The notes beneath the pieces were generated by a model that did not search any database, was not told where the DNA came from, and worked only from the letters and a program-made list of their open reading frames with translations. This document shows positions 59,701 to 62,483 of a stretch of DNA of 64,000 nucleotides, piece by piece. Made by a program: the position numbers and the translations under genes. The DNA comes from Prinia subflava (taxonomy: Eukaryota > Chordata > Aves > Passeriformes > Cisticolidae), in assembly GCF_021018805.1 (NCBI RefSeq), contig NC_086249.1, positions 76,224,472 to 76,288,471 on the forward strand, given 5' to 3'. The stretch's first letter is position 1. The number at the start of each line of letters is the position of its first letter.

Positions 59701-62483
59701 CACTTTTGCTGCTGTAGCTGCAGGTTACGACAGAAGTCCAGGTACTAGAACCAGTTTGGAGTTCTTAATAATTCCAAATATCTCCTGAATATTCTGTTAT
59801 TTTGCTGGGGTTTATATTACTCATTTTTACATACATATTCTCACAGGTGGCAGTGGTTTACCAAAGGTTTCTCCAAGCAAGACAGATGTTTCCAGCAATA
59901 TCAGCATTTCCCACACAGTTGTTGACAGTGATGGCTCTGACAGGTAATTTTTATATTCTCTAGGCAAATACCTGGACCCCTAGAAAAGAAGATTGAGCTT
60001 TGAATGACATTGTGAAGGGAGTGACAGAATTCATTCTGGTTAGGTTTTTTAAAACTATTTTATAGTCTAGGCACAGCATTTCTCACCTTGCAGAAAAGTT
60101 TAGGGGTGGCAAGTGACTCAAAAGTAGAGAGAGGGGTGTTCTGGATGTGATTGAACCTTTTTCCTCCTCATTACAAGTAACTCAACAATCTTGTGTTCCT
60201 GGGCATCCACACAATGAGAATGCTTGGCTCTCTCAGTACTGAGGAGTGTGGACCAAGGTCACGTGAAGGTTCACGGGCAGAGTGCCTTGCTGCACAGCAA
60301 CGCCTCTCACTCCTGTTTGAGCACCGAGACAGAACTGTCAGTGGGCTTTGTGCTTTCAGAGGAGCAGGGTAGAGCTGTGCTCAGTCACGTTCCCTGAGGC
60401 ACATGTCTTTTCTGACATTTTGGCAGTGAGCCCCGCAGTTGTAAAAAGCAGTAACCTTTCTGAAGTAGGGAGACTTGAATTCAAGTTTCCATATGCAAAG
60501 GAATTGCTTTCTGAGTGAGATTTATGCATTGGAGTCTGTTTTGGTGGATGTTCAACACTGGTTCCAGTTAACTCATCTGTTACTTTAAAGAAGCTTGTCC
60601 ATGAGTGTATTTGTATCCCTTCCAAGTGACTGTAAATTTTATCTGCTTGAGAAAAAAGCTGTACTATGGCTTGGACTCCATGAGTTTTTTGAAAAACTGA
60701 TCAAAAGAGCTACTGTCATGTTTGTTTGATGCACATTCTACAGATTAAAGAGCACTGTGTCTATACTGTGTTACTCCAAGGTGGGTTAAACACAGGAAAA
60801 TGTATATCACCAAAATACATGTTAAAACAAGACCAAACTGATTCCTAACTCTTGATCACCATTAAATATTTATTTAGTATATTTTAACTATATATTTTTA
60901 TATGGATATATATAGATATATAGATAGCTAAACATATATACAGACATACATTTGTATATAGATCAGTAAGTTAATATTGTCAATACTATTGTATTCATAA
61001 GCTGTGTATTGCCTTCCTGTTCCTTCATAAAATGTAGTTCAGGTTTGTGGAGTCCTATCAGCAATCCCAGCAGTCCTGATTTCACACCTCTCAACTCCTT
61101 CTCTGCATTTGGACACTCTTTTAACTTAACTGGAGGTGAGTTTTCTGTTCAAATATTTTTCTGTATTCAAATAGAGGTAGATAAATGTTGTGTCTTCATT
61201 CCACTGGTCTAAGTACAGACAATGTTTCCATCCTCACTCCTGAAAGGAAGACTATGTAGGAACATTTGTTAAAAATTTGGTGATTCATTCTGTGTTTCGC
61301 TGAAATCTCATAGCGTGTTTGATGGGCTGAAAATCCTTGGTTTGAAGTTTCTCTGTTGGAGTAAAATTTCTGGATTTTGGGGGCTGTTTCCTCAGTCTTC
61401 TTCCTCTCCATCCCTTCCCCAAAACTTTACTGTAGGTCCCACAAATGTGCCAGTAGGCCTGTGTTTTTCCTAAAACACTTGCTTAAAGCTGTGAGGCTGT
61501 GGCCCAACCCTAGTGTTGCTCTCCTCTTGTGTTTTCCTGCAGTATTTGTATAGCTGCACAATGAACTGATCCATACTAAACCCAGCAATTAATAAATGTA
61601 TTTAAATATTTGGCTAAACTTCCATCAATGTAATAGAGGTGACCAGGCATTGAGATTGCAGGGCATGAATGCTCTGTGAACTTAGGAAGATTTTTGTACT
61701 TGGGCACCTGTGGTGTGTTTTGAGGTGGCTGAAAAGATAATAGGCAAACTAAACTTTGCATGTTGCATCAGTGTCTATGAAAAAATGCTGTTTACTGCAA
61801 CAGTTTGATGTCTGCTGGCAATGCAAACAATGGCAGCTGCTGCTGTGGGGTTCTTTCCTCTTCATCAGCAACACTTGGTACCCATGGCTCTGAGGATCAG
61901 CTCCACATGTGAGAAGCAGGCGAGCAGGGCTGCTGGTGCTCCCTTTTCCTTCTCGTAGCAGAGATGGGGTCGGGGCTGGGGCACTGCCAGTGCTGCCTCC
62001 TAGCAGGAGTCACCTGGGCAGGGAGTGCTGCAAGGCAAACGAGTGCTGCAGTCAGAGAGAGCTGCCAGAACTCCTGAGTACTGCTGTGCTTAGGCTGGAC
62101 TGAATTACCCACAGCAAGTGTTCAACTCTCTTTCCCCACTGTAACCATGACAAACTTTGTGGCCCTGTCTGATCACATGAGATTTGTATTATTGTGTGAC
62201 CTCTTCTATATCACTGCAGCAGGACCTGCTAGAAAAATATGGGAAATAACTGGGAAAAGTATTGTTCTTGGAAAAAGAGGAAGAGTAATGTACTCATTTT
62301 TATTTCATTTTATTTTTAGAGGTTTTTAGCAAGCTTGGTCTAGCTCGATCTGCTTATGGGCAGGATGTTCAGAGAAACTGGAATGAATTCAATAATGTTC
62401 CATCATCCATCTGGGATCCTTCAGCTACAGATTCTGTACCCTCCTGGCCAACAAGCTCAAGTTCCCCAACTCATACAACTGCA
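5727..62483 (+). CDS. TMEM131: TMEM131, joined 38-exon partial coding region
   Basis: Single-pass membrane protein of the ER/early secretory pathway. In the family the lumenal PapD-like domain binds procollagen and the cytosolic tail binds TRAPPC8 to promote collagen export (family knowledge). Here 38 exons join without a frame break into 1713 residues: PapD-like region (about residues 15-160 of this partial protein), a run of Ig/ASH-like beta domains with about 17 N-glycosylation sequons (to about 1030), one membrane span (about 1036-1057), a juxtamembrane segment starting EAQGIWEPFRRR, then a Ser/Pro/Gln/Lys-rich cytosolic tail. The start codon, signal peptide and last about 95 residues lie outside the window. 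Identification rests on near-identity to remembered vertebrate TMEM131, for example PNPYRLRPFIGARVPVNSSF. The paralogue TMEM131L is much more divergent in the tail and is not favoured. Confidence 0.97.
5951..6298 (-). mobile_element. CR1 LINE fragment (3' part)
   Basis: Reverse-complement CR1 signature on the + strand: GTCATAGAATGGTTTGAG, AAAGAATTCCTTCCTAATAT, GTACTGGAAGGTGCTCTCAGG, CTTCAGGCTGAGCAGCCCCA and AGGAGAGGTGCTTTGTCC. The order matches the CR1 3' UTR and the last part of the reverse transcriptase frame. It lies 180 bases downstream of the E1 donor. Confidence 0.9.
6535..6915 (-). mobile_element. CR1 LINE fragment with ORF2 C-terminus remnant
   Basis: Starts with CATCATAGAATCATTAAGG, the reverse complement of a CR1 tail, and contains CACCATGCCCACCAAGCCAT. 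On the - strand it still encodes recognisable CR1 ORF2 C-terminal blocks, SSLEKRRLRGDLTALYNHLK and KLCHGRFRLGIQKK then VVKYWNSLPREEV. The frame has no start of its own and is a dead fragment. A T-run at about 6710-6722 lies inside it. Confidence 0.92.
8685..8713. repeat. Perfect 13-bp hairpin, 3-base loop
   Basis: Left arm AGAATTAAGCTGT at 8685-8697, loop TTC, right arm ACAGCTTAATTCT at 8701-8713. The arms are perfectly complementary. It lies in the intron between E1 and E2. No function is assigned. Confidence 0.85.
12227..12295 (+). CDS. TMEM131: TMEM131 exon E2
   Basis: Acceptor CTTGCAG; encodes (S)VSLYRGNCRPLRFEPPMLDF then HE and the first two bases of Gln; donor GTAAGT. Residues 14-37. 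The RFEPPMLDF motif opens the PapD-like beta domain, the lumenal module that binds procollagen in the family. The phase fits E1 (AG|T) and E3 (CA|G). Confidence 0.96.
12296..21819 (+). other. TMEM131: TMEM131 intron between E2 and E3 (largest in window)
   Basis: An intron of 9524 bases. Just after the donor is an A/C-rich tract (12335-12440). The rest is AT-rich with no clear transposon and no recognisable exon. The longest open frame (18811-19275) opens only at a TTG and shows no known domain. I see nothing else I can support. Confidence 0.85.
12335..12440 (+). repeat. A/C-rich low-complexity tract, AAAC/CAAA units
   Basis: Runs of AAACAAACAAAACAGC type units beginning about 40 bases after the E2 donor. 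This is the complement of the T/G-rich tracts seen elsewhere in the window (for example 38755-38890). It generates spurious open frames on both strands. Confidence 0.85.
21820..21943 (+). CDS. TMEM131: TMEM131 exon E3
   Basis: Acceptor TTTTGACAG, donor GTAAGT. Encodes (Q)PVGMPKMEKVYLHNPSSEE through TSHFHASFFQNR, residues 37-78. This is the first core of the PapD-like domain; the VYLHNPS block is the strand that carries the conserved Asn-Pro typical of MSP/ASH-type beta sandwiches. Essentially identical to the remembered human sequence. Confidence 0.98.
22857..22973 (+). CDS. TMEM131: TMEM131 exon E4
   Basis: In-phase 39-codon exon with acceptor TTTTTCCAG and donor GTAAGA. Encodes KILPGGNTSFDVVFLARVVG through SNHGVFTYQ, residues 79-117. 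It carries two sequons (NTS twice) and the G-N-T-S-F-D-V-V-F strand characteristic of the PapD-like fold. Confidence 0.98.
23775..23897 (+). CDS. TMEM131: TMEM131 exon E5
   Basis: In-phase 41-codon exon, acceptor ACCAG, donor GTAAGT. Encodes VFGIGVPNPYRLRPFIGARV through NPHSEPLQ, residues 118-158. The GVPNPYRLRPF block closes the PapD-like domain and is a diagnostic TMEM131 signature. NSS sequon in PVNSSF. Confidence 0.98.
24557..24637 (+). CDS. TMEM131: TMEM131 exon E6
   Basis: In-phase 27-codon exon, acceptor CACCTCAG, donor GTGAGT. Encodes VVEVYSSGGDLHLELPTGQQ through RKLW, residues 159-185. Start of the next lumenal Ig-like domain; very highly conserved. Confidence 0.98.
25805..25955 (+). 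CDS. TMEM131: TMEM131 exon E7
   Basis: Acceptor TTATCAG, donor GTTTGT (weak at +3/+4). Encodes EIPPYETKGVMRASFSSREA through LPVEVEVTT plus one base, residues 186-236. Sequons NHT and NAS support a lumenal location. Phase fits E8 (G|CA). Confidence 0.97.
26089..26145 (+). CDS. TMEM131: TMEM131 exon E8
   Basis: Short exon after a T-rich tract ending TTAAAG; donor GTAAAC. Encodes (A)PGIYSSTEMLDFGTLRTQ plus one base, residues 236-255. The EMLDFGTLR motif is the conserved first strand of an ASH-type domain. Confidence 0.97.
27057..27118 (+). CDS. TMEM131: TMEM131 exon E9
   Basis: Acceptor TTTAACAG, donor GTAAGT. Encodes (D)LPKILNLHLLNSGTKDVPI then T, residues 255-275. The LHLLNSGTKDVPI strand is the second strand of the domain opened in E8. 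Confidence 0.97.
27582..27609 (+). repeat. Poly-A tract
   Basis: A nearly uninterrupted run of A (one G near its start) in the intron after E9. It could be the tail of a decayed retrocopy or a simple expansion; no recognisable element precedes it. Confidence 0.85.
28178..28231 (+). repeat. 27-base tandem duplication
   Basis: Two adjacent copies of ACAAGAGAAACTTACA... (28178-28204 and 28205-28231) differ at two positions by eye. Located in the intron between E9 and E10. Confidence 0.85.
31269..31425. promoter_or_regulatory. Candidate regulatory cluster: four CAGCTG E-boxes
   Basis: CAGCTG occurs at 31269-31274, 31375-31380, 31390-31395 and 31420-31425. The middle two form an 8-bp inverted pair, CAGCTGCT-ATGTG-AGCAGCTG (31375-31395). 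CAGCTG is a known core for bHLH factors. A regulatory role is inferred only from the clustering. Confidence 0.35.
32218..32326 (+). CDS. TMEM131: TMEM131 exon E10
   Basis: Acceptor GTTTGCAG, donor GTGAGT. Encodes SVRPTPQNEAITVHFKPVTL through VASISFD plus one base, residues 276-312. Continues the lumenal beta domain; phase fits E11 (G|CA). Confidence 0.98.
32710..32885 (+). mobile_element. Degraded CR1 LINE 3' end
   Basis: Blocks in the order expected for a + strand CR1 end: GACACAAGAAGAAAAATTTTCAC, then GGCATTTAAGATCAGTCTGGC and GGTCTCCTTCCAACCTGGTATTCTG. It is heavily diverged. It is the only CR1 copy I see on the + strand in this window. Confidence 0.6.
34107..34215 (+). CDS. TMEM131: TMEM131 exon E11
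   Basis: Acceptor TGTACAG, donor GTAAGC. Encodes (A)SKAKRASQSSGKITVKAKE through IPYQAEVLD plus two bases of Gly, residues 312-348. The lysine-rich linker followed by the IPYQAEVLDG strand is typical of TMEM131. Confidence 0.98.
34940..35093 (+). CDS. TMEM131: TMEM131 exon E12
   Basis: Acceptor TTTAATAG, donor GTAAGT. Encodes (G)YLGFDHAATLFHIRDSAAD through EEAKPMFK, residues 348-399. Starts another Ig-like lumenal domain. Only 101 bases of intron separate it from E13. Confidence 0.98.
35195..35365 (+). CDS. TMEM131: TMEM131 exon E13
   Basis: In-phase 57-codon exon, acceptor GATCTAG, donor GTAAGT. Encodes VQNFSKPVLIPPNESRYIFT through VRAYTGFLD, residues 400-456. Sequons NES and NAS plus NFS in VQNFSK. 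Followed within 14 bases by a 25-base T run in the intron. Confidence 0.98.
35379..35403 (+). repeat. Poly-T tract, 25 bases
   Basis: Uninterrupted T run starting 13 bases after the E13 donor in a 287-base intron. Likely length-polymorphic and prone to sequencing error. Confidence 0.9.
35653..35763 (+). CDS. TMEM131: TMEM131 exon E14
   Basis: In-phase 37-codon exon, acceptor TTTCTAG, donor GTGAGG. Encodes YFVLSPKTEERFIDFGILSA through VINSNPIE, residues 457-493. The RFIDFGILSATEA block is a repeat of the ASH-type DFG strand. It is followed by an 86-base intron. Confidence 0.98.
35850..35984 (+). CDS. TMEM131: TMEM131 exon E15
   Basis: In-phase 45-codon exon, acceptor TTTTTAAG, donor GTAAGT. 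Encodes LAIKSWHIIGDGLAVELLTT through ATASDQSS, residues 494-538. Sequons NRT and NAT. The middle (ANHHELQNATA) differs more from remembered mammalian sequence than its flanks. Confidence 0.97.
36425..36529 (+). CDS. TMEM131: TMEM131 exon E16
   Basis: In-phase 35-codon exon, acceptor TTTACAG, donor GTATAT. Encodes VILASGYYAVFRVNLIAKEL through ITTDYE, residues 539-573. The ASGYYAVFRV strand and GIHDGAVQITTDYE strand complete the domain. Confidence 0.98.
36901..36965 (-). mobile_element. Short CR1 LINE tail fragment
   Basis: GTCAGAGAATCATTAAGG, then TTGGATACCACCATGCCCAC and TAAACCATACTGC. Same subfamily signature as 6535-6915 but only about 65 bases long. Confidence 0.75.
37370..37433. repeat. 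Overlapping inverted and direct repeat
   Basis: TATGTGTATCTC (37381-37392) and GAGATACACATA (37402-37413) are perfect 12-bp inverted arms around a 9-base loop. A direct copy of the left arm with flanks (ACTTTTTCATGTGTATCTCA) follows at 37413-37432. Located in the intron between E16 and E17. Confidence 0.85.
37844..37930 (+). CDS. TMEM131: TMEM131 exon E17
   Basis: In-phase 29-codon exon after a polypyrimidine tract ending TTCCAG; donor GTAAGA. Encodes ILTIPVKAVIAVGSLTCSPK then HVLLPPSFP, residues 574-602. Beta strand plus linker to the next Ig-like domain. Confidence 0.98.
37931..41033 (+). other. TMEM131: TMEM131 intron between E17 and E18
   Basis: An intron of 3103 bases with a T/G-rich low-complexity stretch (38755-38890). 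No transposon or other gene was recognised. Confidence 0.85.
38755..38890 (+). repeat. T/G-rich low-complexity tract with long G run
   Basis: TTTGTTTGTTGTTTG units, then a run of ten G (38809-38818) and later GGGGGG (38832-38837). Complementary in type to the A/C-rich tracts elsewhere in the gene. Confidence 0.85.
41034..41186 (+). CDS. TMEM131: TMEM131 exon E18
   Basis: In-phase 51-codon exon, acceptor TTCTTTAG, donor GTTTGT. Encodes GKVVHQSLNIMNSFSQKVKI through LEPGKKSK, residues 603-653. Highly conserved lumenal segment (SLSEDVRFYYKRL). Confidence 0.98.
41352..41427 (+). CDS. TMEM131: TMEM131 exon E19
   Basis: Acceptor TTTTGCAG, donor GTAAGT. Encodes IANIYFDPGLQCGDHCYVGL then PFLSK plus one base, residues 654-679. 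Two conserved Cys (Q-C-G-D-H-C) may form a disulfide (inference). A 96-base intron follows. Confidence 0.98.
41524..41641 (+). CDS. TMEM131: TMEM131 exon E20
   Basis: Acceptor TTCTTACAG, donor GTGAGT. Encodes (S)ESKVQHSIAMQEDAWDSDW through KENSSH plus two bases of Arg, residues 679-718. Acidic Trp-containing linker with one NSS sequon; less conserved than neighbouring exons. Confidence 0.97.
43129..43267 (+). CDS. TMEM131: TMEM131 exon E21
   Basis: Acceptor TTTCTCCAG, donor GTAAGT. Encodes (R)LSAVFEVDTDLQKDVRLKI through LTNTNSSS, residues 718-764. SWPSILSSPRHLNFPLTNTN starts a further Ig-like domain. The next intron is only 84 bases. Confidence 0.98.
43352..43461 (+). CDS. TMEM131: TMEM131 exon E22
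   Basis: Acceptor TGAATAG, donor GTAAGT. Encodes EEEIFLENPADAPVYIQFLP through VDKLLE plus two bases, residues 765-801. The LENPADAPVYIQF strand has the Asn-Pro hallmark of the ASH/PapD-like fold. Confidence 0.98.
43837..43903 (+). CDS. TMEM131: TMEM131 exon E23
   Basis: Acceptor CATTTCAG, donor GTAAGT. Encodes (R)FNLSKPTNFNQRTLEFQVF then RNC, residues 801-823. NLS sequon. Short exon confirmed by phase on both sides (CG|G and in-phase exit). Confidence 0.97.
44834..44985 (+). CDS. TMEM131: TMEM131 exon E24
   Basis: Acceptor TCTCTTAAG, donor GTAAGA. Encodes VQPLQTTVGVTKGLARHSIL through VSSLIVI plus two bases, residues 824-874. ILKPGERKSVKVKFTPV is the conserved last strand pair of the domain; NKT sequon. 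Confidence 0.98.
45214..45872 (-). mobile_element. CR1 LINE fragment, longest in window
   Basis: About 650 bases of reverse-complement CR1 in the intron between E24 and E25: GTCACAGAAGGGCTTGGTTTGG at its 3' end, GGGATGGGGCATGTACCATC, GGGTGCAGCACTCCTGGTGG and TTGACTTTCTGGGCTGTGAG inward. The 5' end is missing. On the - strand it encodes a decayed piece of the reverse transcriptase C-terminus (see separate entry). Confidence 0.95.
45507..45857 (-). pseudogene. CR1 ORF2 C-terminal remnant
   Basis: Open frame inside the CR1 copy with recognisable blocks LLRPHQECCTQLWG, LLEQVQTRDTKIIRGMEHL and YEERLRELELFSLEKRK. These match the conserved C-terminal end of the CR1 reverse transcriptase polyprotein. 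No catalytic domain is present, so it cannot be functional. Confidence 0.88.
46257..46399 (+). CDS. TMEM131: TMEM131 exon E25
   Basis: Acceptor TTTCCACAG, donor GTGAGT. Encodes (R)NNLTVVDAIMVEGQGTTES through ALLKDCSE plus one base, residues 874-922. NLT sequon; the GPGSSLRFKITEALLKDC block is a strong TMEM131 signature. Confidence 0.98.
47506..47692 (+). CDS. TMEM131: TMEM131 exon E26
   Basis: Acceptor GTTTCTAG, donor GTAAGT. Encodes (K)MKYKEPNFTLRRTFKVENT through ANASKDIVI plus two bases, residues 922-984. Last lumenal Ig-like domain; TFKVENTGQLQINV is an ASH-type strand. Sequons NFT and NAS. Cys in YTCEGYGFKVVNC may pair (inference). Confidence 0.98.
48759..48944 (+). CDS. TMEM131: TMEM131 exon E27 (first half of membrane span)
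   Basis: Acceptor TTTCCAG. Encodes (L)FTPDFTASRVIRELKFITA through CAEALPRPNWELALYIIISG then IM plus two bases, residues 984-1046. The hydrophobic ELALYIIISGIM segment starts the single membrane span, which E28 completes. The donor GTTGTG departs from consensus (T at +3), but it is the only GT that gives the AG|T Ser codon joined to E28. NAS is the last lumenal sequon. Confidence 0.97.
48945..50891 (+). other. TMEM131: TMEM131 intron between E27 and E28, with possible early poly-A site
   Basis: An intron of 1947 bases with a non-consensus GTTGTG donor. Reading through keeps the frame open to TAG at 49060-49062. An AATAAA hexamer lies at 49053-49058. No transposon was recognised. See the findings for the predicted truncated form. 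Confidence 0.75.
49053..49058 (+). terminator. TMEM131: Candidate intronic polyadenylation signal AATAAA
   Basis: Canonical hexamer about 110 bases after the weak E27 donor, ending one base before the in-frame stop of the read-through frame. A modest GT-bearing stretch lies near 49100-49120. Use is not shown by sequence alone. Confidence 0.3.
50892..51050 (+). CDS. TMEM131: TMEM131 exon E28 (second half of membrane span, juxtamembrane)
   Basis: Acceptor TTCTCTGCAG, donor GTAAGT. Encodes (S)VLFLLVIGTAYLEAQGIWE through RRIVGISSDG plus two bases, residues 1046-1099. VLFLLVIGTAYL completes the membrane span. PFRRRLSFE is the basic juxtamembrane stretch that marks the cytosolic side. Confidence 0.98.
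51640..52235 (+). CDS. TMEM131: TMEM131 exon E29 (large cytosolic exon)
   Basis: The largest exon here, 596 bases. Acceptor CTCTTCCAG, donor GTAATA. Encodes (N)LNTLGSDSNHSSSRGIYGA through FTEQPPSPLAKNK plus one base, residues 1099-1298. Low-complexity cytosolic tail: Ser-rich start, a Gln-rich middle with QQLMQQQ and GPQQQEQQ, then the conserved acidic-phospho-like block RRHSSEDSDLTGLIETMEKD. The Gln-rich middle differs from remembered mammalian sequence, which is richer in Pro and His. Confidence 0.97.
52236..55347 (+). other. TMEM131: TMEM131 intron between E29 and E30
   Basis: An intron of 3112 bases. It contains a perfect 17-bp hairpin (53005-53042) and a long open frame on the - strand (53349-53888) that opens at GTG and has no known domain. 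No transposon was recognised. Confidence 0.85.
53005..53042. repeat. Perfect 17-bp hairpin, 4-base loop
   Basis: Left arm TGATGATTTAGTGTTAA (53005-53021), loop TATG, right arm TTAACACTAAATCATCA (53026-53042). No mismatches. Flanks pair only weakly (AATTG near 52984 with CAATT near 53050), so it is short for a classic microRNA precursor. Confidence 0.92.
55348..55523 (+). CDS. TMEM131: TMEM131 exon E30
   Basis: Acceptor CTTTCTAG, donor GTACAG. Encodes (G)KGKTIQRKAKPQKKREEKD through SNPDTEPLLKE, residues 1298-1356. A strongly basic Lys/Arg-rich stretch followed by the acidic, Ser/Thr-rich DELKDSLADDDSSSTTTET block, both conserved in the family. Confidence 0.97.
56708..56835 (+). CDS. TMEM131: TMEM131 exon E31
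   Basis: Acceptor TTTTATAG, donor GTAAGC. Encodes EPEKQKGKVTAEKPENEIVP through EIPVDVKT plus two bases, residues 1357-1399. Lys/Glu-rich cytosolic linker, diverged in its middle but ending in the conserved IKKEIPVDVK. Confidence 0.96.
58052..58176 (+). CDS. TMEM131: TMEM131 exon E32
   Basis: Acceptor TTCTTTTAG, donor GTAGCG. Encodes (S)PLELSYTPPLENKQRKTFP through SRNLPKTR plus one base, residues 1399-1441. The LELSYTPPLE motif and basic SKSRN motif identify it. It is followed by a 143-base intron with a tandem acceptor. Confidence 0.96.
58320..58481 (+). CDS. TMEM131: TMEM131 exon E33 (tandem acceptor)
   Basis: Two overlapping acceptors, TTCCAG then TAG, allow starts at 58320 or 58323. The first gives R-V-G-P-S-S-K, the second R-G-P-S-S-K; the second better matches the remembered mammalian K-G-T-S-K spacing. 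The remainder encodes LMENRPSVLAKFLPSGS through PLHKAGS plus one base, residues 1441-1495. SSSEGEKDSPPPEWDSVP is the conserved acidic/proline block. Donor GTAAGT. Confidence 0.95.
59122..59296 (+). CDS. TMEM131: TMEM131 exon E34
   Basis: Acceptor CTTTATAG, donor GTGAGT. Encodes (S)TDNLYKLSLQTLNADAFLK through SSIVNSSCS plus two bases, residues 1495-1553. Proline-rich run PTPASPSPPPPPTS in the middle. GC-rich compared with the introns, which produces open frames on both strands. Confidence 0.97.
59620..59741 (+). CDS. TMEM131: TMEM131 exon E35
   Basis: Acceptor CTCATTTTAG after a T run, donor GTACTA. Encodes (N)ETKPKQPNGTKHKLAKAAS through AAGYDRSP plus one base, residues 1553-1594. LPGRNGNPTFAAVAAGYD is strongly conserved. 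A 105-base intron follows. Confidence 0.97.
59847..59943 (+). CDS. TMEM131: TMEM131 exon E36
   Basis: Acceptor TCTCACAG, donor GTAATT. Encodes (G)GSGLPKVSPSKTDVSSNIS through VDSDGSD plus two bases, residues 1594-1626. Ser-rich linker before the conserved C-terminal blocks. Confidence 0.96.
60880..60965 (+). repeat. AT/GATA-rich microsatellite
   Basis: TATATTTTTATATGGATATA and GATATATAGATAG units, interrupted, about 75 bases upstream of the E37 acceptor. Confidence 0.8.
61038..61135 (+). CDS. TMEM131: TMEM131 exon E37
   Basis: Acceptor AAAATGTAG (weak pyrimidine tract), donor GTGAGT. Encodes (S)SGLWSPISNPSSPDFTPLN through HSFNLTG plus one base, residues 1626-1659. The GLWSP and SFSAFG blocks are typical of the C-terminal region that contacts TRAPPC8 in the family. 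Confidence 0.97.
62320..62483 (+). CDS. TMEM131: TMEM131 exon E38 (last coding exon in window)
   Basis: Acceptor TATTTTTAG, donor GTAAGT in phase 0. Encodes (E)VFSKLGLARSAYGQDVQRN through SSSPTHTTA, residues 1659-1713. RNWNEFNN and SIWDPSATD are Trp-containing conserved blocks of the cytosolic tail. The stop codon is not reached; about 95 more residues are expected in a further exon outside the window. Confidence 0.97.

Larger units (their letters stand above)
59944..62319 (+). other. TMEM131: Two TMEM131 introns around E37
   Basis: These introns (59944-61037 and 61136-62319) hold a TATA/GATA-rich microsatellite (60880-60965) and a GC-richer block (about 61860-62110) with short open frames on both strands. 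No transposon or separate gene was recognised. Confidence 0.8.
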
